Of a stretch of 64,000 nt of DNA, positions 55,486-63,898 are shown in pieces. The notes below the pieces were generated by a model. That model had not been told where the DNA came from. It made no database searches and worked only from the letters and a program-made list of their open reading frames with translations. Location: NCBI RefSeq assembly GCF_900102695.1, contig NZ_FMVW01000011.1, positions 1 through 64,000 of the forward strand, given 5' to 3'. This DNA is from Afifella marina DSM 2698. Lineage in GTDB: Bacteria; Pseudomonadota; Alphaproteobacteria; Rhizobiales; Afifellaceae. The translations under genes and the position numbers were made by a program. Position 1 is the first letter of the stretch. The number at the start of each line of letters is the position of its first letter.

Positions 55486-56742
55486 ATGCGTGGTCTTGGA
55501 ACAGCCGTTTTCGGCATGGTCGTCCTTGCAGGCCCCGCTCTCGCCGCCGATCTTCCAGAAGCGCCCGCACCCTATGTTCCGGTCACATCTCCAGTGTCCG
55601 TGTCGCAATGGGAGGGTTTCTACACCGGCATGCATTTCGGTTGGTCGTCGGACAATATCGACGGTCGGACCCCCGCCGGCACCGACTTCTCCATGAGCGA
55701 CCATGGCGGTTTTTCCGGCGGCGGACTGCGCGGCTACAACTGGCTCTTCGGCAATGTCGTCCTCGGCCTGGAAGGTGACATCACCATCCACGAGACCAAG
55801 ACGGAAAATGCGTCCGTCTCCATTGGCAGCGATTACATCTGGGATGCCGGCGTCTATGGACGCCTCGGCTATACGTGGGGCCGCTTCATGCCGTACGTCA
55901 TGGCCGGCGGCCGCGTGGCCGAGATCCATGGCCATTCGCTCGCGCCGATGACCCAGGGCGACGTGACCCGCCATCTCGGCTGGTCGGTCGGCGCCGGTCT
56001 CGAAGTCGCGGTCTTTTACCCGATCCGCCTGCGCGCCGAATACCTCTACACGAAATTCGGCGCCGAGGATTACGTCTTCAGCGGCGGCTCGACGGAGTTC
56101 GAGCCGGAGGCCCAGCAGTTTCGTGGCGCCATCATCTTCGCTCTCGGCAACGGCTTTAAGGACTATCCCGAAAGCTTCCTGACGAGCGCAGGCAACACCT
56201 GGTCGGGCTTTTACGGCGGCGCGATGATCAGCGCCGCGATGCTCCAGGACGACGCGGAGATTGCCGGCCTCGGCAGCGACGACGCGAGCGACACAAGCCT
56301 CGGCACCGGCATGTTCCTCGGAGCAAACTACCAGTTCGGCAATGTCGTCACTGGCTTCGATGCCGATCTCAGCCTGCGCCAGGGCGAATCCAGCGCAACG
56401 ATTGCTGGCGTGACCCTCGACAAGGAGCCGATGTGGGATGCGCATGTGCGCGGCCGTATCGGCTATGCCTGGGACCGGTACCTGCCCTACATCGCCGGCG
56501 GCTTCGCCATCACGCAGGTCCACTTCCAGCAGGACGGCACCTCTTCGCTCAATGTCGAGCCGGCGAAAGGCTGGACGATCGGCGCGGGCGTCGATGTTGC
56601 GATTACCGATCACGTGTTTGGGCGGCTCGAGTATCTCCACGACGAATTCGAAGACGTGACCGGCGACATCCTCGCAGGAGCGGCGAGCTTCGAACCCTCT
56701 GTAGACACGGTTCGCGCCGGTATCGCCGTTCGTCTTCCATAA
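55486..56742 (+). CDS. Double Omp25/Omp31-like outer membrane beta-barrel protein
   Basis: A 418-residue outer membrane protein. After a signal peptide (cleaved near ALAAD, residue 21) it contains two similar barrel-like halves, the first from W42 (WEGFYTGMHFGW), the second from W239 (WSGFYGGAMIS). Each half ends in aromatic-rich strands, e.g. RLRAEYLYTKFG and FGRLEYLHDEFED, and each has a GYTWGR/GYAWDR segment. Single-barrel relatives of about 200-250 residues are abundant in Rhizobiales. Start ATG 55486 is chosen from GAGGTG upstream; the frame is open to 55453. Confidence 0.85.
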   Translation: MRGLGTAVFGMVVLAGPALAADLPEAPAPYVPVTSPVSVSQWEGFYTGMHFGWSSDNIDGRTPAGTDFSMSDHGGFSGGGLRGYNWLFGNVVLGLEGDITIHETKTENASVSIGSDYIWDAGVYGRLGYTWGRFMPYVMAGGRVAEIHGHSLAPMTQGDVTRHLGWSVGAGLEVAVFYPIRLRAEYLYTKFGAEDYVFSGGSTEFEPEAQQFRGAIIFALGNGFKDYPESFLTSAGNTWSGFYGGAMISAAMLQDDAEIAGLGSDDASDTSLGTGMFLGANYQFGNVVTGFDADLSLRQGESSATIAGVTLDKEPMWDAHVRGRIGYAWDRYLPYIAGGFAITQVHFQQDGTSSLNVEPAKGWTIGAGVDVAITDHVFGRLEYLHDEFEDVTGDILAGAASFEPSVDTVRAGIAVRLP

Positions 56743-56769
56743 TCTGAATATTTCAGACTTTCGTCGAAA

Positions 56770-56812
56770 CCGTCACACCGTCCACAGCCACATATTGTGC
56801 ACAGTGTGACGG
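56770..56812. repeat. Long inverted repeat before the liv operon
   Basis: CCGTCACAC (56770-56778) and GTGTGACGG (56804-56812) are perfect 9-base arms around 25 bases that hold a smaller CACA/TGTG hairpin. It follows the porin-like gene by 27 bases and may be its transcript end or an operator of livH. Confidence 0.6.
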
Positions 56813-56840
56813 CTTGCTAAACGATTGACCTCTTTGGCGT

Positions 56841-56859
56841 TCGAGTGTTCCGCACTCGA
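56841..56859. repeat. Second inverted repeat before the liv operon
   Basis: TCGAGTG and CACTCGA, perfect 7-base arms around TTCCG, lie 52 bases before livH, next to an AT-rich stretch. It resembles an operator or leader hairpin. Confidence 0.5.
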
Positions 56860-56911
56860 TCGTGTGCCGATAATAAAATAATGGCCATAAGAGGGGTACA
56901 ATTAAAGAACG

Positions 56912-57838
56912 ATGGAATATTTCGTTCAGCAGCTGATCAACGGCGTCACGCTCGGTTCGATCTACGGCCTTATCGCCATCGGCTATACGATGGTCTACGG
57001 CATCATCGGCATGATCAATTTCGCCCATGGCGATATTTTTATGGTGAGCGCATTTATCGCTCTCACCGTTTTCTTGATTATGCTAGCAATCGGAGTGACG
57101 GCTCTGCCGCTCATCCTGCTTGCAGTCCTCATCATCTCGATGATCTTCACCTCGGTATGGGGATGGACGGTCGAGCGCATGGCCTACCGGCCGCTTCGCG
57201 GCTCCTTCCGCCTGGCGCCGCTCATCACGGCCATCGGCATGTCGATCACGCTGCAGAACTTCGTGCAGCTGACGCAGGGCGCGCGCGTCAAGCCGCTGCC
57301 GCCGCAGATCACCGGCGGCATCACCCTGATGCAAGGCGATGCGGAGACCGGCAGCATCGTGGTGCAGCTCTCCTACATGCAGATCATCATCATCGTCACG
57401 ACCGTCGTTCTGATGGCAGGCTTCTCGATGCTGATCTCCAAGACCTCGCTCGGACGCGCTCAGCGGGCCTGCGAGCAGGATGCCAAGATGGCGTCGCTGC
57501 TCGGCGTCAACGTTGACCGGACGATCTCTTTGACCTTCGTCATGGGCGCCGCCCTTGCGGCCGTCGCGGGCGTCATGTTCCTGCTCTACTACGGCGTGAT
57601 CGACTTCTACATCGGCTTCATCGCCGGCGTGAAAGCCTTCACAGCGGCCGTTCTGGGCGGCATCGGCTCTCTGCCCGGCGCCATGCTCGGAGGCCTCGCC
57701 ATCGGTCTCATCGAGACCTTCTGGTCGGGGTACTTCTCAGTCGAGTACAAAGACGTGGCGGCGTTCTCGATCCTGGCGATCACGCTCATCTTCCTGCCCT
57801 CCGGGCTCCTCGGCAAACCGGAAGTCGAGAAAGTCTGA
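56912..57838 (+). CDS. livH: LivH, branched-chain amino acid ABC permease
   Basis: A 308-residue inner membrane permease with about eight spans. LINGVTLGSIYGLIAIGYTMVYGIIGMINFAHGD (opening motif) and LGRAQRACEQDAKMASLLG are typical LivH sequences, and GFIAGVKAFTAAVLGGIGSLPGAM the conserved C-terminal part. It forms the channel with LivM for leucine, isoleucine, valine or related substrates. livM starts 1 base after its stop. Confidence 0.96.
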   Translation: MEYFVQQLINGVTLGSIYGLIAIGYTMVYGIIGMINFAHGDIFMVSAFIALTVFLIMLAIGVTALPLILLAVLIISMIFTSVWGWTVERMAYRPLRGSFRLAPLITAIGMSITLQNFVQLTQGARVKPLPPQITGGITLMQGDAETGSIVVQLSYMQIIIIVTTVVLMAGFSMLISKTSLGRAQRACEQDAKMASLLGVNVDRTISLTFVMGAALAAVAGVMFLLYYGVIDFYIGFIAGVKAFTAAVLGGIGSLPGAMLGGLAIGLIETFWSGYFSVEYKDVAAFSILAITLIFLPSGLLGKPEVEKV

Positions 57839-57839
57839 C

Positions 57840-59291
57840 ATGTCCAACATAAACCAGGCAGGCAGCGCCGACGAACAGCAGGCGCCAGGCGCCTTGGTGG
57901 AGTGGGAACAGCGCGTCGCCGGCTATGCCGGTGAGCCCCCCTTCGTCGAAGAACCGCAGCGTCTTTCCGCAATCGCCGCTGCCCTGAAGGATGCCGCCAT
58001 CGCCGCCGCGATCGCAGCAGCTCTCTTCCTCTTTTTCATCGGCTTCCGCACCGACATCGCGATCGGTGGACTGGACCTGACCACCCGCTGGCAAGCCTTT
58101 GGCACCGCCATCGTCGTCGTCTTCGTCGGTCGCCTCCTGTTTCGCATCCTGCTATGGCGGCCGGCCACCAAGGCCGGAACGAGGCCGCTTCTTCTGCGTG
58201 CCTTCGGCTCCGGCGAAGGCACGCCCTTATCTGAGCATTTCGCCCGCCATTCGAAGTCGGTCGGCGTCGTGGCGCTGGTGGCGGCGGTCCTCTACCCGGT
58301 CATCATCCTCGCGCTCTTCCCGATGAAGGATAAGCAATTCATCGATCTGGGCGTGCTCGTTCTCACCTACATCATGCTCGGCTGGGGGCTGAACATCGTG
58401 GTGGGCCTCGCCGGCCTCCTCGATCTCGGTTACGTCGCCTTCTACGCGGTGGGCGCCTATTCCTTCGCTCTCTTCGCCCAGTTCTTTGAGGTCGGCTTCT
58501 GGTTCGCCCTGCCGATCGCGGGCATCCTGGCGGCCTGCTGGGGCCTCATTCTCGGCTTCCCGGTGCTGCGGCTCAGAGGCGATTATCTCGCCATCGTCAC
58601 ACTCGCTTTCGGTGAGATCATCCGCGTCGTGCTGTTGAACTGGTACACCTTCACCGGCGGGCCGAATGGCATTTCCGGCATTCCCGATCCGACATTCTTC
58701 GGCCTGGAATTCGCCCGCGGCGACGACAACCTGCCCGGCCTTCTCGGGATCGGCTACGATTCCGCCTACAAGCAGGCCTACTTCTTCTACATCATTCTGG
58801 CGCTTGCCATGATCACCAACCTGGTGACGCTCAGGCTTCGCAAACTCCCGCTGGGGCGTGCCTGGGAAGCGTTGCGCGAAGATGAGATCGCCTGCCGCTC
58901 GCTCGGCATCAACACCACCAATACGAAGCTGACGGCCTTCGCCATCGGCGCCATGTTCGGTGGCTTCGCCGGCGCCTTCTTCGCCACGCGTCAGGGCTTC
59001 ATCTCGCCGGAAAGCTTCACCTTCATGGAATCGGCACTGATCCTCGCGATCGTCGTGCTGGGCGGCCTCGGTTCGCAGATGGGCGTCGTCATCGCCTCCA
59101 TCGTCATGATCGGCGGCTTCGAGCTCTTCCGTGACTTCGCAGAATACCGCATGCTGATCTTCGGTCTTCTGATGGTGATCATCATGGTCTGGCGTCCCCG
59201 CGGCCTCATCGCCACGCGCGAGCCATCCGCCATTTTGAAGGAACGTCAGACGATCAGCGCCGATATGGTCGCTCAAGGTGAGGGCCACTGA
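57840..59291 (+). CDS. livM: LivM, branched-chain amino acid ABC permease
   Basis: A 483-residue permease, long for its family. The first 150 residues add a soluble leader and two membrane helices (AALFLFFIGF and AIVVVFVGRLLFRILLW). The conserved core follows with GLNIVVGLAGLLDLGYVAFYAVGAY, RLRGDYLAIVTLAFGEIIR and LGRAWEALREDEIACRSLGIN. It pairs with LivH. Its stop overlaps the livG start as TGATG. Confidence 0.96.
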   Translation: MSNINQAGSADEQQAPGALVEWEQRVAGYAGEPPFVEEPQRLSAIAAALKDAAIAAAIAAALFLFFIGFRTDIAIGGLDLTTRWQAFGTAIVVVFVGRLLFRILLWRPATKAGTRPLLLRAFGSGEGTPLSEHFARHSKSVGVVALVAAVLYPVIILALFPMKDKQFIDLGVLVLTYIMLGWGLNIVVGLAGLLDLGYVAFYAVGAYSFALFAQFFEVGFWFALPIAGILAACWGLILGFPVLRLRGDYLAIVTLAFGEIIRVVLLNWYTFTGGPNGISGIPDPTFFGLEFARGDDNLPGLLGIGYDSAYKQAYFFYIILALAMITNLVTLRLRKLPLGRAWEALREDEIACRSLGINTTNTKLTAFAIGAMFGGFAGAFFATRQGFISPESFTFMESALILAIVVLGGLGSQMGVVIASIVMIGGFELFRDFAEYRMLIFGLLMVIIMVWRPRGLIATREPSAILKERQTISADMVAQGEGH

Positions 59292-60322
59292 TGTCTGCAA
59301 GCATCAAAGACAATGTCAGCGAGCCGGGACGCTGGGACGAAAGCCCGGTCCTCACGGTCGAAAACCTGACCATGCGTTTCGGCGGCCTGGTGGCCGTCGA
59401 CGATCTCTCCTTCAATGTCGGTCGGGGAGATATCACCGCCCTCATCGGACCGAACGGTGCCGGCAAGACCACGGTCTTCAACTGCGTCACCGGCTTTTAC
59501 AAGCCGACCGAAGGGCGCATCATCATGCGCCACGGCAGCGCCATCTCCGACGCGGAGGTCCGCAAGCTGACGGAGAGCGGCGAGCAATCGATGAGCACCG
59601 CCGAGGGAGCGATCTTCCTGCTGGAGCGGATGCCCGATTTCTGCATCTCACGGGATGCAAAGGTCGCCCGCACCTTCCAGAACATCCGCCTCTTCGGGGG
59701 CATGACGGTTCTGGAAAATCTTCTCGTCGCCCAGCACAACGCGCTGATGGCCGCGTCGGGATTCACCATCGGCGGGATCTTCAACCTGCCGGGGTTCCGC
59801 AAGGCAAGGCAGAAGTCGATCGACAAGGCCGTCTATTGGCTGGAGCACATTCGTCTCAAGGAGCGGGCCGACGAGCCTGCGGCCGCCCTGCCCTATGGCG
59901 ACCAGCGCCGGCTCGAGATCGCCCGTGCGATGTGCACCGACCCGCAGCTTCTCTGCCTCGACGAACCGGCCGCGGGACTGAACCCGCGTGAATCGAGTGA
60001 GCTCAACGAACTTCTTCAGTTCATTCGCTCGGAAGCCGGCACGTCGGTTCTCCTCATCGAACACGATATGGGCGTGGTGATGGAGATCTCCGACCATGTC
60101 GTCGTGCTCGATTACGGCGAGAAGATTTCCGACGGCTCGGCCGATTACGTCAGGAACGATCCCTCGGTGATCGCCGCCTATCTCGGCGTCGAGGACGAGG
60201 AGGTCGCAGAGGCTGAAGCCGAAGCGGCAGCCGCCGCGGCAGCCGCCGCGGCAGCCGCTTCGGCGGCCGGCCAGACGATGTCTGGCGGCGAGCCCGCAGG
60301 CGAGCAGGAGACGAAGCCATGA
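59291..60322 (+). CDS. livG: LivG, branched-chain amino acid ABC ATPase
   Basis: A 343-residue ABC ATPase with Walker A GPNGAGKTT, the modified signature region LPYGDQRRLEIARAM and Walker B LCLDEPAAGLNP. The usual family length is about 255-290, so it has an extra C-terminal tail of about 45 residues, an uninterrupted alanine-rich stretch (from VAEAEAEAA, with 12-base DNA repeats) ending in GEQETKP. The tail is not part of the ATPase fold. It overlaps livF by ATGA. Confidence 0.96.
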   Translation: MSASIKDNVSEPGRWDESPVLTVENLTMRFGGLVAVDDLSFNVGRGDITALIGPNGAGKTTVFNCVTGFYKPTEGRIIMRHGSAISDAEVRKLTESGEQSMSTAEGAIFLLERMPDFCISRDAKVARTFQNIRLFGGMTVLENLLVAQHNALMAASGFTIGGIFNLPGFRKARQKSIDKAVYWLEHIRLKERADEPAAALPYGDQRRLEIARAMCTDPQLLCLDEPAAGLNPRESSELNELLQFIRSEAGTSVLLIEHDMGVVMEISDHVVVLDYGEKISDGSADYVRNDPSVIAAYLGVEDEEVAEAEAEAAAAAAAAAAAASAAGQTMSGGEPAGEQETKP

Positions 60323-61062
60323 CGGCCCAAAATCCGCTTCTCGCCGTTGAAGGCGTCGAGACCTATTACGGCAACATCATCGCCTTACGCGGCGTCGATA
60401 TCGCGGTTTTCGAAGGCGAGATCGTCACGCTGATCGGTGCCAACGGCGCCGGCAAGTCCACCTTGATGATGACGATCTGCGGCAACCCGCAGGCTCGCAA
60501 GGGGCGCATCGTCTATGATGGCGAGGACATCACCCACCTGCCGACGCATGACATCATGCAGCGCTCCATCGCACAATCTCCGGAAGGTCGTCGCATCTTC
60601 CCGCGCATGACGGTGATGGAAAATCTGCAGATGGGCGCTCTCGTCACCGACGGTGCGAGCTTCGATGCCGATCTTCAGCGGGTGTTCGATCTTTTCCCGC
60701 GCCTAAAAGAGCGTCAGCATCAGCGCGGGGGAACGCTGTCCGGTGGCGAACAGCAGATGCTCGCGATCGGCCGCGCCTTGATGAGCCGGCCTCGCCTGCT
60801 GCTTCTCGACGAACCCTCCCTCGGCCTCGCGCCGATGGTGGTCAAACAGATCTTCGAAGTCATCAAAGATCTGAACCGAGAAGAGGGCCTGACCGTGTTC
60901 CTCGTCGAGCAGAACGCGTTTCACGCGCTCCGCCTCGCCCATCGCGGCTATGTCATGGTCAACGGACAGATCACGATGTCGGGCACGGGGGCAGAGCTTC
61001 TGGCACGGCCTGAAGTTCGTGCGGCCTATCTCGAGGGCGGCAGAAAAGAGGCGGCCGAATGA
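60319..61062 (+). CDS. livF: LivF, branched-chain amino acid ABC ATPase
   Basis: A 247-residue ABC ATPase: Walker A GANGAGKST, signature LSGGEQQMLAIGRALM and Walker B LLLDEPSLGLAP. It energises the same transporter as livG. The next gene, a DUF6867 protein, overlaps by 4 bases. Confidence 0.97.
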   Translation: MTAQNPLLAVEGVETYYGNIIALRGVDIAVFEGEIVTLIGANGAGKSTLMMTICGNPQARKGRIVYDGEDITHLPTHDIMQRSIAQSPEGRRIFPRMTVMENLQMGALVTDGASFDADLQRVFDLFPRLKERQHQRGGTLSGGEQQMLAIGRALMSRPRLLLLDEPSLGLAPMVVKQIFEVIKDLNREEGLTVFLVEQNAFHALRLAHRGYVMVNGQITMSGTGAELLARPEVRAAYLEGGRKEAAE

Positions 61063-61424
61063 ACCTGATCTGGGAAGTTTCGCTTACGGAATTTGCGCTC
61101 GTCACGCTCGTGCTCGGCGGGCTTGCGGCCTGGATGACGGGGCGCGCCGTCGCGCTCACCTGGGGCTCCTGGCAGCGTCTCGCCATCTACATTGCGCTTC
61201 TGTCTCTGGCAGTACGCTTCATCCATTACAGCCTGTTCGGCGGCACGTTTCTCTTGCCGCCCGCAGGCTTTGCGACGGCTCTTCACTATTATGTCGTCGA
61301 CTTCATCGCATTGATGCTGATTGCAGCCGCGGCCCGGCAGATGAATCGCTCGCACCAGATGAGCGAGCAGTATAGTTTCCTTTACGACCGTTCAGGGCCT
61401 TTTGGCTGGAGACGCAAGGTCTAG
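61059..61424 (+). CDS. DUF6867 membrane protein of the liv operon
   Basis: A 121-residue protein with three hydrophobic segments (FALVTLVLGGLAAWMTG, LAIYIALLSLAVRFIHY, ALHYYVVDFIALMLIAAA) and a polar C-terminus (SEQYSFLYDRSGPFGWRRK). It is the DUF6867 family, found directly after livF in alphaproteobacteria. ATGA overlap with livF implies co-translation. A role as an accessory subunit is inference. Confidence 0.85.
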   Translation: MNLIWEVSLTEFALVTLVLGGLAAWMTGRAVALTWGSWQRLAIYIALLSLAVRFIHYSLFGGTFLLPPAGFATALHYYVVDFIALMLIAAAARQMNRSHQMSEQYSFLYDRSGPFGWRRKV

Positions 61425-61488
61425 GCCTGGAGCCGGATGCCGGCAAAAGCCGTACCATCGGGAAGGAAAATGGGCTTAGATCGAGACA

Positions 61489-61506
61489 ATTGAGGCTCGC
61501 CTCAAT
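61489..61506. promoter_or_regulatory. 18-base palindrome upstream of livJ
   Basis: ATTGAGGC and GCCTCAAT surround TC, a near-perfect palindrome 64 bases before the livJ start codon and 65 bases past the DUF6867 gene. It looks like a dimeric regulator site; the Lrp-type regulator at the window end is a possible but unproven partner. Confidence 0.5.
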
Positions 61507-61569
61507 CACCCGCACGCGCACCGCGGGTCTTTTAGATCATGGTGCCATCTAAGAAAGAGGGAGAATCCA

Positions 61570-62709
61570 TTGAAAAAAGCATTGTTGGCAGGCGTCGCTT
61601 TGAGCTTCGCAATGACGGGTGCGGCATGGGCCGACATCACGATCGCCACGGTCGGGCCGATGACCGGCCAGTACGCCTCTTTCGGCGAGCAGATGAAGGC
61701 TGGCGCCCAGCAGGCGGTGGAAGATATCAACGAGAAGGGCGGCGTCCTCGGCGAGAAACTCGTTCTTGAAATCGGCGACGACGCCTGCGACCCGAAGCAG
61801 GCTGTGGCTGTCGCCAACCAGATGGCCGGCAAGGGCGTCGTCTTCGTCGCGGGCCATTTCTGCTCGGGCTCGTCGATCCCGGCGTCCGCAGTCTACGCGG
61901 AAGAAGGCATCGTCCAGATCTCGCCGGCTTCGACCAATCCGACGTTCACCGACGAGCGCCCGAACCCGGACGGCGGCACCTACCGTGTCTGCGGCCGTGA
62001 CGACCAGCAGGGCAAGGTCGCCGGCGAATTCATCGCCGAGCACTACCCGGACAAGAAGGTCGCCGTCATCCACGACAAGACGGCCTACGGCAAGGGCCTC
62101 GCCGACGAGACCAAGGCGGCGATGGAAGCGGCCGGCAAGAAGGCCGACATGTACGAAGCCTACACGGCCGGTGAAAAGGACTACACCGCCCTCGTTTCCA
62201 AGCTGAAGCAGGAAGGCATCGGCGTCCTCTATGTCGGCGGCTATCACACCGAAGCCGGCCTGATGGCACGCCAGATGAAGGATCAGGGCATGGATGTGCA
62301 GCTGATCTCGGGCGACGCTCTCGTCACCGACGAATACTGGGCCATCACCGGCGATGCCGGCGAAGGCACGATGATGACCTTCTCGCCGGACCCGCGGAAG
62401 AGCGAAACGGCCGCCCCGATCGTGAAGAAGCTGGAAGATGCCGGCAAGCCGACCGAAGGCTACGTCCTCTACACTTACGCCGCGATTCAGGCCTGGGCTC
62501 AGGCCACGGAAACAGCCGGCGCGCCCGATTACGACGAAGTCAACGAAGCTTTGAACAACGGCACCTTCGACACGGTGCTGGGTGAACTCTCCTTCGACGA
62601 CAAGGGCGACGTGTCGCTGCCCGGCTACGTCTTCTACGAATGGCACGACGGCAGCTACGATTATCTCAACGCTGGCGACGAAAAAGCCACCGAAGAGAAG
62701 AAATCGTAA
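61570..62709 (+). CDS. livJ: Branched-chain amino acid ABC binding protein
   Basis: A 379-residue periplasmic solute-binding protein of the leucine-binding (Type I) family. The signal peptide (KKALLAGVALSFAMTGAAWA) is cleaved near residue 22. The mature part opens DITIATVGPMTGQYASFGEQM and carries the two lobes. The start is TTG 61570 behind GAGGGAG. It lies 145 bases after the rest of the operon, which allows separate and stronger expression, as usual for binding proteins. Confidence 0.94.
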   Translation: MKKALLAGVALSFAMTGAAWADITIATVGPMTGQYASFGEQMKAGAQQAVEDINEKGGVLGEKLVLEIGDDACDPKQAVAVANQMAGKGVVFVAGHFCSGSSIPASAVYAEEGIVQISPASTNPTFTDERPNPDGGTYRVCGRDDQQGKVAGEFIAEHYPDKKVAVIHDKTAYGKGLADETKAAMEAAGKKADMYEAYTAGEKDYTALVSKLKQEGIGVLYVGGYHTEAGLMARQMKDQGMDVQLISGDALVTDEYWAITGDAGEGTMMTFSPDPRKSETAAPIVKKLEDAGKPTEGYVLYTYAAIQAWAQATETAGAPDYDEVNEALNNGTFDTVLGELSFDDKGDVSLPGYVFYEWHDGSYDYLNAGDEKATEEKKS

Positions 62710-62734
62710 GCGCGTTAACCCGCTTTTTCGATCG

Positions 62735-62768
62735 GCCCCGGCGGCAACTCCGCCGGGGCTTTTCTTTT
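62735..62768 (+). terminator. Rho-independent terminator after livJ
   Basis: A perfect 10-base stem GCCCCGGCGG with CCGCCGGGGC, loop CAACT, followed by TTTTCTTTT. It ends the liv region 26 bases after the livJ stop. Confidence 0.95.
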
Positions 62769-62793
62769 GCCTGCCGCTGCGTTTTGATCCGGC

Positions 62794-63849
62794 ATGAATC
62801 GTTATCCGGTACCCTTTTCTGGAATGCCCGCAGGTCTGCGCGTTGGCCACGCTTCAGATGAAACTCTGAAATCGGGCGTCACCGTCCTCCTGCCGGATGA
62901 ACCCGCGGTGATAAGCGCGCATATCGGCGGCGGCGCGCCTGGAACGCGCGAGCTCGGCCTTGCAGAGCCGGAAGCGAGCGTCGCAAAAGTCGACGCGATC
63001 GTCCTGTCGGGCGGCTCCGCCTTCGGGCTTGCGGCGGCCGACGGCGCCATGTCCTTTCTCGCGGAAAACGGTCGCGGCTTCGAGGTGGCGGGGCTTCGCG
63101 TGCCGATCGTTCCGACGGCCATTTTGTTCGATCTCGTCAACGGCGGGAACAAGAGCTTTCTTCCCGCAAACGGACGAGCCGCCGCCGCCAATCCCTACCC
63201 CGAATTGGCCTATCGCGCCTGCGCCTCCGCCCTGGAAACGACGCCAGGGGGAGCGGTGGAGGTGGGGACTCTCGGAGCCGGCACGGGTGCGACGACCGCC
63301 AACCTCAAAGGTGGATTTGGCCATGCCGGCGAGCGACTCCCCTCGGGAGCCACCATCGCCGCCTTCGTCGCGGTCAATGCCGTGGGTGCCGTGACTTTCG
63401 GCGACGGCCCTCATTTCCGTGCAGCCCCTTTCGAGGTCGACCACGAATTCGGCGGTCTCGGTCTTCCCGCCACGGCCAGTCCGGAGACGGCCGCGCGCAT
63501 CACGAAATTCGATCCGGCACCCGGCGCCAATACGACGATTGCCGTCATTGCGACCGATCAGCCGTTGACGAAGGCTGAGGGGAAGCGCCTTGCTATCGTC
63601 GCACATGACGGGTTTGCTCTGTCGATCTATCCGGCTCACACACCCTTCGACGGCGACACGGTCTTCGCATTGTCCACAGGCAAAGCTGAAACAGGTCCGA
63701 ACATGGAGCCCCTTTCCATGATGCTGGAGCTCTGCGCAGCTGCCCCGGCGGTTCTGGCACGGGCCGTTGCTCGCGCCGTCTATTGGGCGACAGATACGCA
63801 AAGCGATCGTCTCCCGACCTGGAAAGGGCGTTTTGGCGATACGGCTTGA
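62794..63849 (+). CDS. P1 (S58/DmpA-like) peptidase family protein
   Basis: A 351-residue protein. Family features are LRVGHASDE, DAIVLSGGSAFGLAAADG, GTLGAGTGATTANLKGG and TIAAFVAVNAVG. P1 peptidases are N-terminal nucleophile enzymes that self-cleave at a Gly-Ser or Gly-Thr. Here the site that usually reads GGxGSAS reads GGFGHAG, with H177 in the nucleophile position. The protein may be inactive as a peptidase or use another residue. The gene starts 26 bases after the livJ terminator and probably has its own promoter. Confidence 0.82.
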   Translation: MNRYPVPFSGMPAGLRVGHASDETLKSGVTVLLPDEPAVISAHIGGGAPGTRELGLAEPEASVAKVDAIVLSGGSAFGLAAADGAMSFLAENGRGFEVAGLRVPIVPTAILFDLVNGGNKSFLPANGRAAAANPYPELAYRACASALETTPGGAVEVGTLGAGTGATTANLKGGFGHAGERLPSGATIAAFVAVNAVGAVTFGDGPHFRAAPFEVDHEFGGLGLPATASPETAARITKFDPAPGANTTIAVIATDQPLTKAEGKRLAIVAHDGFALSIYPAHTPFDGDTVFALSTGKAETGPNMEPLSMMLELCAAAPAVLARAVARAVYWATDTQSDRLPTWKGRFGDTA

Positions 63850-63898
63850 GCGGCCGGAGACCTGAAAATTAGCTTCCGCGGCGGGAGGAGAAAGTAAC

